A DNA stretch of 64,000 nucleotides from contig JACKHN010000004.1 in NCBI GenBank assembly GCA_020638975.1, forward strand, positions 62,001 to 126,000, read 5' to 3'. Origin of the DNA: Planctomycetaceae bacterium (lineage in GTDB: Bacteria; Planctomycetota; Planctomycetia; Pirellulales; Pirellulaceae). Every line of letters begins with the position of its first letter. The first letter of the stretch is position 1. The notes beneath the pieces are model-generated. The model saw only the letters and a program-made list of their open reading frames with translations. It searched no databases and was not told the DNA's origin. This document shows positions 44,948-51,837 of this stretch, one piece after another. The translations under genes were made by a program, and so were the position numbers.

Positions 44948-45175
44948 GCGTGAGTTCCGTTGCGATGATCTCGAGATTTCGGACTGCCCTCTTCGCAAGT
45001 TCGCCAGCGTACCAAACGCGCAGCGGCTGAGAAGAGCCCCTGTGTGAAGATAGGTTGCACAGATTGCGCAGTGACGCAGCGTATCCTCGAAGAAATTGGC
45101 AATCGCTAGACAATCGATACCGATTCGACCGGATCGGACGATTCTACGGCTATGCCCTGCGATGCGGGTGCCCGC

Positions 45176-46636
45176 CTAGCCGCGCCACCCCTTCGCGACT
45201 TCCACCAACGTTCGGACGAATGCCCCAGTTCCGCCAGCGTCCAACCACGGCTTGGGATTGTCCAGAAAGGCTGGGCCCGCGATGTCGATATGGACCCACG
45301 GCTTTCCTTGGACAAACTCTTCCAGGAACTTGGCGGCGGTGATTGCCCCGCCCCAACGTCCCTCGCCGACATTCTTTATGTCCGCGACTTTGCTCGCGAT
45401 CTGTTCGCTAAATTCAGGAAACATCGGCAACTGCCAAGCGGCCTCGCCACAAAGCTGCGCGGCAGAGGCGAGTTCGTCGCACCATGCCTGATCGTTCGTC
45501 ATCAATCCGGCGGTATCAGTGCCTAGTGCAACCAAACAGGCTCCCGTGAGTGTGGCCAGATCGATAATCTTTGCGGCACCCTGCTCGACCGCCACATCGA
45601 GCACATCTGCCAAGACCAATCGCCCTTCGGCATCGGTGTTCAAAACTTCGATGGTCTTTCCGCTGCGAGCGCTCAGAACGTCGCCGAGCTTGAACGCATC
45701 GCCGTTGATCATGTTCTCGACCAATCCGACAAGTCCGATGACATTCACGGGAAGCTTCAATTTGGCGATGGCTTGCATCGCACCCACGACAGTTCCTGCT
45801 CCAGCCATGTCGCACTTCATCGTCTTCATACTGTCACTCGGTTTCAGCGAGAGCCCCCCCGAATCGAAGGTCACGCCTTTACCCACGAACGCCAACGGCG
45901 CGTCGCCCTTCTTGCCTCCGTGATGCCGCAGAATCACGAGACGCGGCGGGCGCGTGGAACCTTGCGCAACCGCAAGCAACGATCCGCAACGTTCAGCTTT
46001 CAGCTTCCTCTCGTCCCAGATTTCGATTTCGAGCCCCGTTTGTTTTGCCATCTCAGCCGCTGCGTCGGCAAAGGACTCGGGATAAATCATGTTGGCTGGC
46101 TCGTTAACCAATCGCCTCGTCAGCGAAACGGCCTCGCCCAGAGTCTGTCCATTTGCGAGGAGCGATGCATCGGTTGCCGCCCAACTGATTTGTTCAAATG
46201 CTGACAATTTCTTTTCGGCGCGATAGAGATCTTGTCCTTGACAGCCTGCAATCGCTCCGCAAACAGCCGCTTCCACGAGATCGTTGTCCCAGTTGTCGTT
46301 CAGATAGAACGCAACGTGTGCTCGGACCTTCGAGGCAAGCGATTTCGCGGGTGCCGCCGCCGCGCGGAACGCTGCACGACGATCCAACTTCGCACAATCT
46401 CCAAGCCCGACGACAACAACCTGAGTTGCTGCGACGCCCTGGGGCGCTAGAAGCTTCGTGATTTCCCCTGTCTTTCCGGTAATCTCCTTGGCTTCTATAA
46501 GTCGCGTGATCGCGCCTCTTGTCGTCTGATCGATCGTCTCAGCAGCTGGTTGCAGCTTGCCTTCGGCGTAACAACCGACAACGACGGCATCTGCCTGGAT
46601 CGAAGCAGCGGACTCGGTCGTGGCACTGACTTTCAT
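45176..46636 (-). CDS. pepA: Leucyl aminopeptidase PepA (M17)
   Basis: 486 residues, normal for M17. N-terminal domain (ADAVVVGCYAEG, VVVVGLGDCAKL) then the catalytic domain: LVNEPANMIYPESFA, VGKGVTFDSGGLSLKPSDSM, KCDMAGAGTVVGAMQA and the signature NTDAEGRLVLADVL; two metals bind Lys/Asp/Glu residues in these motifs. PepA removes N-terminal residues from peptides in the cytoplasm; in E. coli it also binds DNA, but that is not evident here. The C-terminal RWGGAITAAKFLEEFV is typical. ATG at 46636, same strand as nhaA. Confidence 0.93.
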   Translation of the reverse strand: MKVSATTESAASIQADAVVVGCYAEGKLQPAAETIDQTTRGAITRLIEAKEITGKTGEITKLLAPQGVAATQVVVVGLGDCAKLDRRAAFRAAAAPAKSLASKVRAHVAFYLNDNWDNDLVEAAVCGAIAGCQGQDLYRAEKKLSAFEQISWAATDASLLANGQTLGEAVSLTRRLVNEPANMIYPESFADAAAEMAKQTGLEIEIWDERKLKAERCGSLLAVAQGSTRPPRLVILRHHGGKKGDAPLAFVGKGVTFDSGGLSLKPSDSMKTMKCDMAGAGTVVGAMQAIAKLKLPVNVIGLVGLVENMINGDAFKLGDVLSARSGKTIEVLNTDAEGRLVLADVLDVAVEQGAAKIIDLATLTGACLVALGTDTAGLMTNDQAWCDELASAAQLCGEAAWQLPMFPEFSEQIASKVADIKNVGEGRWGGAITAAKFLEEFVQGKPWVHIDIAGPAFLDNPKPWLDAGGTGAFVRTLVEVAKGWRG

Positions 46637-46729
46637 CTTGGAAACCTCGGTTGCAAATCACTGTGAACTGACGGAGACGGCCATTCTAGCCGTTCGCAGT
46701 GACCTCTCCCAGGGACATCGCATCTGATT

Positions 46730-46795
46730 CGTAGCTTGGCTCTCTGAACCGAGACGGCGTTACGCCAGCGGCTCGACTCGGAGAGTCAAGCTACG
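46730..46795. repeat. Inverted repeat between pepA and the DUF1499-MsrB gene
   Basis: Arms 46730-46753 and 46772-46795 (CGTAGCTTGGCTCTC...) match at about 20 of 24 positions; a short palindrome GGCGTTACGCC lies in the centre. It lies between divergent genes, so it is not a terminator for either. Confidence 0.75.
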
Positions 46796-46894
46796 GAGAA
46801 CGCGTCGCACGGTGTGACAAGCCTTGCCGACTCTCTAGAATGGAAACGTTAAGGTACTGACTCGCAGAAAACTTTGAACGAGAAGTGAAACATC

Positions 46895-47881
46895 GTGACC
46901 GCACGAGTTAAGAAGATGATTGCTGGGCTGGTGATCGTTGTGTTTATCCTGATCGGTGGCATTCTTGCCCTAAACGCCTCTTCGCGCCCACCAACTGGTG
47001 TAGGCGTACCGGGGAGTCAACTCGCGCCGTGTCCTGACAGCCCGAACTGCGTTTCGACGGATGCGCTCGACAAAGGACATGCGATTGACCCGTTGCCGCT
47101 CGCTGACACAGAACAACGTACGATCGAGATGCTCGTGTCCTCGGTCAGCGCGATTCCTGGCAGTCGCAGTGTGTTGACGCAAGGCAATTATCTCCACTTC
47201 GAAGTTCAAAGCCCGTGGCTTCGTTTTGTGGACGACGTCGAGTTTCTTATCGACCCGGGCGCACAGGTCGTTCACGTCCGCTCGGCCTCGCGCTTTGGTC
47301 AGTCAGACCTCGGTGTGAATCGGAAACGTGTCGAAGAGATTCGCCAACGATACGAGGCGGCTCTTCGAACGATCGACAAACCATTAAACGAGTCAGTTGT
47401 CAAAAACGCAGAGGGAGAGAACCATATGGCGGGCGAGCTAGACGAATTTGCGACTGTCGAGAAGAGCGAAGAGGAGTGGCGTAAGCAGCTAACTCCTGAA
47501 CAGTATCAAGTGACAAGAAAGCATGGCACCGAACGAGCCTTCACCGGGCCGAATTGGGACAACAAAGACGCTGGCACCTATTCCTGTGTCTGCTGTGGTC
47601 TGCCGCTGTTTAGTTCCGAGACGAAGTATGAATCGGGCACCGGCTGGCCAAGTTTTTGGGATCCATTGAAAGAGACAAGCGTCGAGACCAAGACGGACGT
47701 CAGCTTCTTTATGCGGCGCACCGAGGTTCATTGTCGTCGCTGCAAAGCTCATCTCGGTCATGTCTTCGAGGATGGCCCCGAACCAACGGGGCTTCGCTAC
47801 TGCATGAACGGAGTTGCCATGCGATTCGAGCCTGCCCCAAAACCTGCAGACGACGAAAGTGGGGCGAAAGAAGAGGAGTAA
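46895..47881 (+). CDS. msrB: Fused DUF1499 / peptide-methionine (R)-S-oxide reductase (MsrB)
   Basis: 328 residues. One N-terminal membrane helix (MIAGLVIVVFILIGGILALN) is followed by DUF1499 (~35-160: PCPDSPNCVSTDA, SRSVLTQGNYLHFEV, DPGAQVVHVRSASRFGQSDL, RVEEIRQRYEA). A Gly/Asp linker leads to MsrB from ~185: EEEWRKQLTPEQYQVTRKHG, CVCCG and CRRCKAH (zinc-binding pairs), SGTGWPSFWDP, and catalytic Cys in GLRYCMNGVAMRFEP. MsrB reduces Met-R-sulfoxide. The helix would place MsrB at the membrane, perhaps on the periplasmic side. GTG start after GAGAAGTG. DUF1499 proteins are usually separate. Confidence 0.88.
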   Translation: MTARVKKMIAGLVIVVFILIGGILALNASSRPPTGVGVPGSQLAPCPDSPNCVSTDALDKGHAIDPLPLADTEQRTIEMLVSSVSAIPGSRSVLTQGNYLHFEVQSPWLRFVDDVEFLIDPGAQVVHVRSASRFGQSDLGVNRKRVEEIRQRYEAALRTIDKPLNESVVKNAEGENHMAGELDEFATVEKSEEEWRKQLTPEQYQVTRKHGTERAFTGPNWDNKDAGTYSCVCCGLPLFSSETKYESGTGWPSFWDPLKETSVETKTDVSFFMRRTEVHCRRCKAHLGHVFEDGPEPTGLRYCMNGVAMRFEPAPKPADDESGAKEEE

Positions 47882-47970
47882 CTTCTACCGGAAGCAGTTA
47901 AGCGAAGATCGCTTGTGCGGTGGAAGGAGGAACGGAGACGCGTTCGCGTCTAGGCGTCCGTCCGGTTACA

Positions 47971-48037
47971 TACGACGGGCCTCCGCATCCCGTCGCCAAC
48001 GAATTGACAACGATTCGACGGCTTCGGAGAGTCGTAC
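47971..48037. repeat. Palindromic repeat (TACGACGG family), copy 3
   Basis: Arms 47971-47995 and 48016-48037 form an imperfect inverted pair like those at 18244-18304 and 22667-22738. Its right edge abuts an ATG at 48038 in frame with the following gene. Confidence 0.8.
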
Positions 48038-48082
48038 ATGAAAGTGATCGAAGTTCTAGCACTTCGCGAGAATTCCAAATCC

Positions 48083-49459
48083 ATGAGCGGCAAAGTCTTC
48101 GAGCGGAGTGTCGAGTTGCCCGTCTCTGCGGATAAAGCGTTCGAATGGCACGAACGACCGGGAGCCTTGGAGCGTCTGATCCCACCTTGGGAGTCCGTCA
48201 CGGTGGCAGACCGAGGCAACGGAGTGCAAGACGGTAGCTGCGTTAAGCTAATCGCAAGAGTGGGTCCGATAAAACTCCCTTGGCTCGCCGAGCATCACGA
48301 CTACAATGCCGGACACCGCTTCCGCGACTCCCAACGCTCGGGCCCCTTTGCCGCTTGGGAACATCTACACGAATTTCATGGCGTTGACGCCGATAACTCG
48401 TTGCTGCGAGATCGTGTCGAGTATCGCTTACCGGGCGGTGTGCTCGGTTCGTTGCTGGGCGGACGTTTTGTCCGCCGAAAGATCGATCGCATGTTCGAGT
48501 ATCGACATAGTACGACCCACGCCGATCTTGTCGCTCATTCCAAATACCAAGGAGCCGAATCCATGCATATCGCTATCACAGGATCGACGGGACTCGTCGG
48601 ATCGACGCTGGTGCCTCTGTTGACAACCGGCGGCCATTCAGTGACGCGCCTCGTCCGACGTGAAGCAAACGAAGGTGAGGTCACTTGGAACCCGCAGGCC
48701 GAGTCTTTCGATGCTTCGCCACTTGACGGCATCGACGCCGTCGTCCATTTAGCTGGCGAGAACATTGCGAATTCGAGGTGGAATCCTCGCGTCAAACAAC
48801 GATTGCGTGACAGTCGAGTTGTCGCAACTCGGACGCTCTGCGAAGGTCTCGCCCGGATGTCGACACCGCCCAAGGTCTTGGTCTGTGCTTCGGCCATCGG
48901 TTATTACGGCGATCGGGATGAAGAACTCTTAGCGGAAGAGTCGGCTCCCGGCACGAGCTTCCTCGCGAAACTCGTCAACGATTGGGAGGAAGCGACGCGA
49001 CCGGCTGCAGAAGCGGGCATTCGCGTCGTGAACCTTCGCTTCGGCGTGATCCTCAGCCCCAAGGACGGTGCCCTTTCGAAGATGCTGCTGCCATTCAAAC
49101 TTGGCGTTGGCGGACGCGTTGGCAGCGGCAAGCAATATTGGAGTTGGATCTCGATCGACGATGCGGCTGGTGTTGCTCATCATGCGATCATGACCGAAGG
49201 ACTTGTTGGACCCGTGAACACAGTCGCGCCGAATCCCGCCACCAATATCGAGTTTACAAAGATGCTGGGTCGCGTCCTGCGACGACCGACCATCTTTCCG
49301 ATGCCGGCGTTCGCGGCAAGACTCGCATTGGGCGAGATGGCAGACGAGTTGTTGCTCGCCAGCGCCCGGGTCGACGCACGCAAGCTGCTTGAGAGTGGCT
49401 ACGAATTCCGCCAGCCCACATTAGAAGCTGCATTGAGGCACTTACTTGGCAGGACATAG
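48083..49459 (+). CDS. SRPBCC (START-like) domain fused to TIGR01777-type SDR oxidoreductase
   Basis: About 458 residues from ATG 48083. Residues 1-155 are an SRPBCC ligand-binding domain (FERSVELPVSADKAFEWHER, GALERLIPPW). From ~160 is the NAD-dependent epimerase-like half, TIGR01777/SulA family: HIAITGSTGLVGSTLVPLL (GxxGxxG nucleotide-binding), VVHLAGENIANSRWNPR, ASAIGYYGDRDEE. The fusion is known; its substrate is not. The frame is open from 48038, where the ATG is contributed by a palindromic repeat; the family-like sequence begins only at MSGKVFERSV, so 48083 is preferred, though neither start has a good ribosome site. 94 bp before hemH on the same strand. Confidence 0.85.
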   Translation: MSGKVFERSVELPVSADKAFEWHERPGALERLIPPWESVTVADRGNGVQDGSCVKLIARVGPIKLPWLAEHHDYNAGHRFRDSQRSGPFAAWEHLHEFHGVDADNSLLRDRVEYRLPGGVLGSLLGGRFVRRKIDRMFEYRHSTTHADLVAHSKYQGAESMHIAITGSTGLVGSTLVPLLTTGGHSVTRLVRREANEGEVTWNPQAESFDASPLDGIDAVVHLAGENIANSRWNPRVKQRLRDSRVVATRTLCEGLARMSTPPKVLVCASAIGYYGDRDEELLAEESAPGTSFLAKLVNDWEEATRPAAEAGIRVVNLRFGVILSPKDGALSKMLLPFKLGVGGRVGSGKQYWSWISIDDAAGVAHHAIMTEGLVGPVNTVAPNPATNIEFTKMLGRVLRRPTIFPMPAFAARLALGEMADELLLASARVDARKLLESGYEFRQPTLEAALRHLLGRT

Positions 49460-49553
49460 GAAATCTGTTTTTCCTAGGGGCTGTCATCCAAATTTCGTTT
49501 GCTATCATGCCGACACAGTATTAGAACCGGCCAACTTTTGCTCGGCGGCAAAC

Positions 49554-50579
49554 ATGAGTGCATCCTACGACGCGATTCTGCTCGTCTCTTTCGGCGGTCC
49601 CGAAGGCCCAGACGATGTTATGCCTTTTCTGGAGAACGTCCTCCGCGGTAAGAATGTGCCTCACGAGCGCATGCTCGAAGTCGCTGAACACTACAAACAA
49701 TTCGGCGGCATCAGTCCGATCAATCAGCAGTGTCGCGACTTAATCGCCGCACTTAAAATCGAATTAACCGAACATGGCCCCGATTTGCCTATCTACTGGG
49801 GCAACCGCAACTGGACGCCGATGCTTGCCGACACGTTGCGGCAAATGAAAGCCGACGGAATCACTCGCGCGTTGGCATTCATGACGTCAGCCTTCAGTTC
49901 CTATTCCGGCTGTCGTCAGTATCGCGAAGATGTCATTCGTGCCCAGGCAGAAGTTGCCGAGGGCACACCAGAAATTCACAAACTCCGCGTGTTCTATAAT
50001 CACCCAGGCTACATCGAGCCCATGCGGGAACGCGTGCAAGCCGCACTCGATCAGATCTCCGCAGAACGCCGCGGCACCACGCAAATCGTGTACACCGCGC
50101 ACAGCATCCCCAACGCAATGGCCGCTGGGTGTGATTACGAACAGCAACTCAAAGAGTCATGCCGATTGGTTAGTGAGTCATTTCCGGATCAGAGTTGGCG
50201 TCTTGTTTACCAGAGTCGCAGTGGACCACCAACACAGCCCTGGCTGGAACCCGACATCTGCGACTACTTGAACGAATTGCACGAGTCTGGAGAAGTAACC
50301 GACGTCATCGTATCGCCAATCGGCTTCATCTCGGATCACTTGGAAGTGTTGTTCGACTTGGACACCGAGGCCAAGGCACTGTGCGACGAGATCGGCTTGA
50401 ACATGATTCGCGCAGCCACAGTGGGAAACCATCCCCGATTCATTACCATGATTCGTGAGTTGATTTGCGAGCGAATGAGTAACACACCGCGTGCCTGCTT
50501 GGGCGAATACGGTCCAAGTCACGATGTTTGTCCGGAGGATTGTTGTTTGTCCGGTCGACCAACGAGGCCGGCTCATTGA
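49554..50579 (+). CDS. hemH: Ferrochelatase HemH
   Basis: About 341 residues from ATG 49554 (the frame extends upstream without family resemblance). Family motifs: AILLVSFGGPEGPDDVMPFL, FGGISPINQQC, IYWGNRNWTP, catalytic His in YTAHSIPNAM, and QSRSGPPTQPWLEPDI, SPIGFISDHLEVLFDLD. HemH inserts Fe2+ into a porphyrin; protoporphyrin or coproporphyrin use cannot be told apart by eye. The C-terminus has a Cys cluster (CPEDCC), reminiscent of [2Fe-2S] ferrochelatases, though an iron-sulfur site is not established. It precedes the selenoprotein gene by 40 bp and is likely co-transcribed. Confidence 0.9.
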   Translation: MSASYDAILLVSFGGPEGPDDVMPFLENVLRGKNVPHERMLEVAEHYKQFGGISPINQQCRDLIAALKIELTEHGPDLPIYWGNRNWTPMLADTLRQMKADGITRALAFMTSAFSSYSGCRQYREDVIRAQAEVAEGTPEIHKLRVFYNHPGYIEPMRERVQAALDQISAERRGTTQIVYTAHSIPNAMAAGCDYEQQLKESCRLVSESFPDQSWRLVYQSRSGPPTQPWLEPDICDYLNELHESGEVTDVIVSPIGFISDHLEVLFDLDTEAKALCDEIGLNMIRAATVGNHPRFITMIRELICERMSNTPRACLGEYGPSHDVCPEDCCLSGRPTRPAH

Positions 50580-50619
50580 GAATTGCAGAACAGATTCATC
50601 TCGCCGAAAGGAAAGATAC

Positions 50620-50967
50620 ATGTCAAAGATCGATTGGAGCTATCATCGCCCTGGCTGAGTCACGTGCGGAAAGACGCAAGAGTTTCTTGCCAAGAGCGAC
50701 GTCGAAGTAAAAGAAGAACAAAATGCCAAGAAAGCCACGATCCCAGCGACCGAGGCTTTAGCATTGGCCCGCACGGCGAACGACATCTATGCTGCCAAAG
50801 GCAAGAAGGTCGTGCATGTCAATATGAAGAAAGACAAACCAGACGACGAAACGCTCGCCAAACTGATCGTCGGACCAAGCGGCAATCTGAGAGCACCGAC
50901 GCTGCTCAAAGGAAAGACGCTTGTCGTTGGATTCAATCAGGAAACCTATCAACAGTTGTTTGGTTGA
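50620..50967 (+). CDS. ArsC/glutaredoxin-like selenoprotein (in-frame TGA = Sec13)
   Basis: Annotated as one 115-residue gene read through TGA at 50656-50658. The start (ATG 50620, after AAAGGAAAG) gives MSKIDWSYHRPG, then the TGA, then VTCGKTQEFLAKSDVEVKEE and a complete thioredoxin-like alpha/beta body (IYAAKGKKVVHVNMKKDKPD, IVGPSGNLRAPTLLKGKTLV) to a normal TGA at 50965. The motif around the recoded codon is Pro-Gly-Sec-Val-Thr-Cys, the UxxC redox pair of glutaredoxin/ArsC-type proteins. Planctomycete relatives are known with Cys or Sec here. Without recoding, only a 12-residue peptide is made. A hairpin of bacterial SECIS form begins 18 nt downstream. Role inferred: thiol redox. Confidence 0.85.
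50676..50690 (+). promoter_or_regulatory. Candidate bacterial SECIS hairpin
   Basis: GCAAGA (50676-50681), loop GTT, TCTTGC (50685-50690): a 6-bp stem whose apical loop begins with G, about 24 nt after the in-frame TGA. Bacterial SECIS elements have an apical loop of 3-14 nt with G in its first two positions about 16-37 nt from the UGA, and this fits. The stem's location inside the coding sequence is normal for bacteria. Confidence 0.6.
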
Positions 50968-50995
50968 ACCAGAAACCGCTACGAGGAGTATTCCA

Positions 50996-51817
50996 TTGAA
51001 ACTGTCTCTCTCCGTTCGCATCGCCGAAGCCGCCTGCAAGACGAAACTGAATGTCGACTTGTCAGAGATACTGCGATTGGCGGTCGAAAACGGTTACGAG
51101 GCAATTTGCATGCGAGCCAGCGCCGCAGGCGTTCAGACTCCGCAAAGAGAACTCCGCAAAATTAGACACGAGCTTGAGGAAGCTGGGCTCGCCGTCTCGA
51201 TGGTGACCGCCGATTGCGACGTGCCGCTGAATAACGACGACGGTCCGAACAGCCTCCGTGACATTGGTCCTAGTTTGGATGTTGCATCAGCCTTGGGCTG
51301 CGATTTGATTCGCGTGTGCTTGAAGCAAGCGTCGGATATTCCGTTCGCTCGTGAAGCCGCCGCAAAGGCCGCAGATCGGGGCATTCGGCTTGCCCATCAA
51401 TGCCATACGACGACCTTGTTTGAGCAGATTGATCGTTCGCTCGAAGTACTGCACGAGATCGATCGACATAACTTCGGACTGATCTATGAACCGGCGAATC
51501 TCATGCTGTGCGGCGAGCCCTACGACGTGACGGCACTCCAGCAGCTTCACCCGTACCTGATGAACGCCTATGTGCAGAATCACCGCCTTGATCCAGAGGG
51601 CCCCGAGGAACTTGAAACTTGGTGCCGTGGGCCCGTTCGTTTTCATCATCTCCCGCTTTGGGAAGAAGGCGGCGTCGACTTTCGCGACGCAGTCGATGGC
51701 TTAAAGACAGTCGGCTATGACGGTTATCTAACGGTGCATCAACACTACGCCCATATCATGGGACCGGATGAAGCCGCAATTTGCAGCGGCAAGTATTTGC
51801 GGAGTTTGATATCGTAG
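50996..51817 (+). CDS. Sugar phosphate isomerase/epimerase-like TIM-barrel protein
   Basis: About 273 residues from a TTG at 50996, preceded by GAGGAG; the frame is open further upstream but overlaps the selenoprotein. The AP2-endonuclease/xylose-isomerase-like fold is indicated by strand-end residues HQCHTTTLFEQ, LIYEPANLMLCG, AYVQNHRLD and HQHYAHIMGPDEA, which would ligate a divalent metal. Planctomycetes have many such proteins of unknown substrate. No signal peptide. Last gene of a probable operon with hemH and the selenoprotein. Its end converges on the double-domain esterase. Confidence 0.78.
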   Translation: MKLSLSVRIAEAACKTKLNVDLSEILRLAVENGYEAICMRASAAGVQTPQRELRKIRHELEEAGLAVSMVTADCDVPLNNDDGPNSLRDIGPSLDVASALGCDLIRVCLKQASDIPFAREAAAKAADRGIRLAHQCHTTTLFEQIDRSLEVLHEIDRHNFGLIYEPANLMLCGEPYDVTALQQLHPYLMNAYVQNHRLDPEGPEELETWCRGPVRFHHLPLWEEGGVDFRDAVDGLKTVGYDGYLTVHQHYAHIMGPDEAAICSGKYLRSLIS

Positions 51818-51837
51818 GATGGACTCTTTGTCCGTCG

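Noticed and set aside
50665..50678. Alternative SECIS hairpin TGCG-GAAAGA-CGCA
   Set aside because: Its loop lies only about 11 nt from the UGA, too close for the usual bacterial spacing; the stem at 50676-50690 fits better.
50764..50967. Stand-alone 67-residue gene starting at an internal GTG/ATG
   Set aside because: It is the C-terminal part of the selenoprotein; the upstream frame with UxxC and a real ribosome site explains it better.
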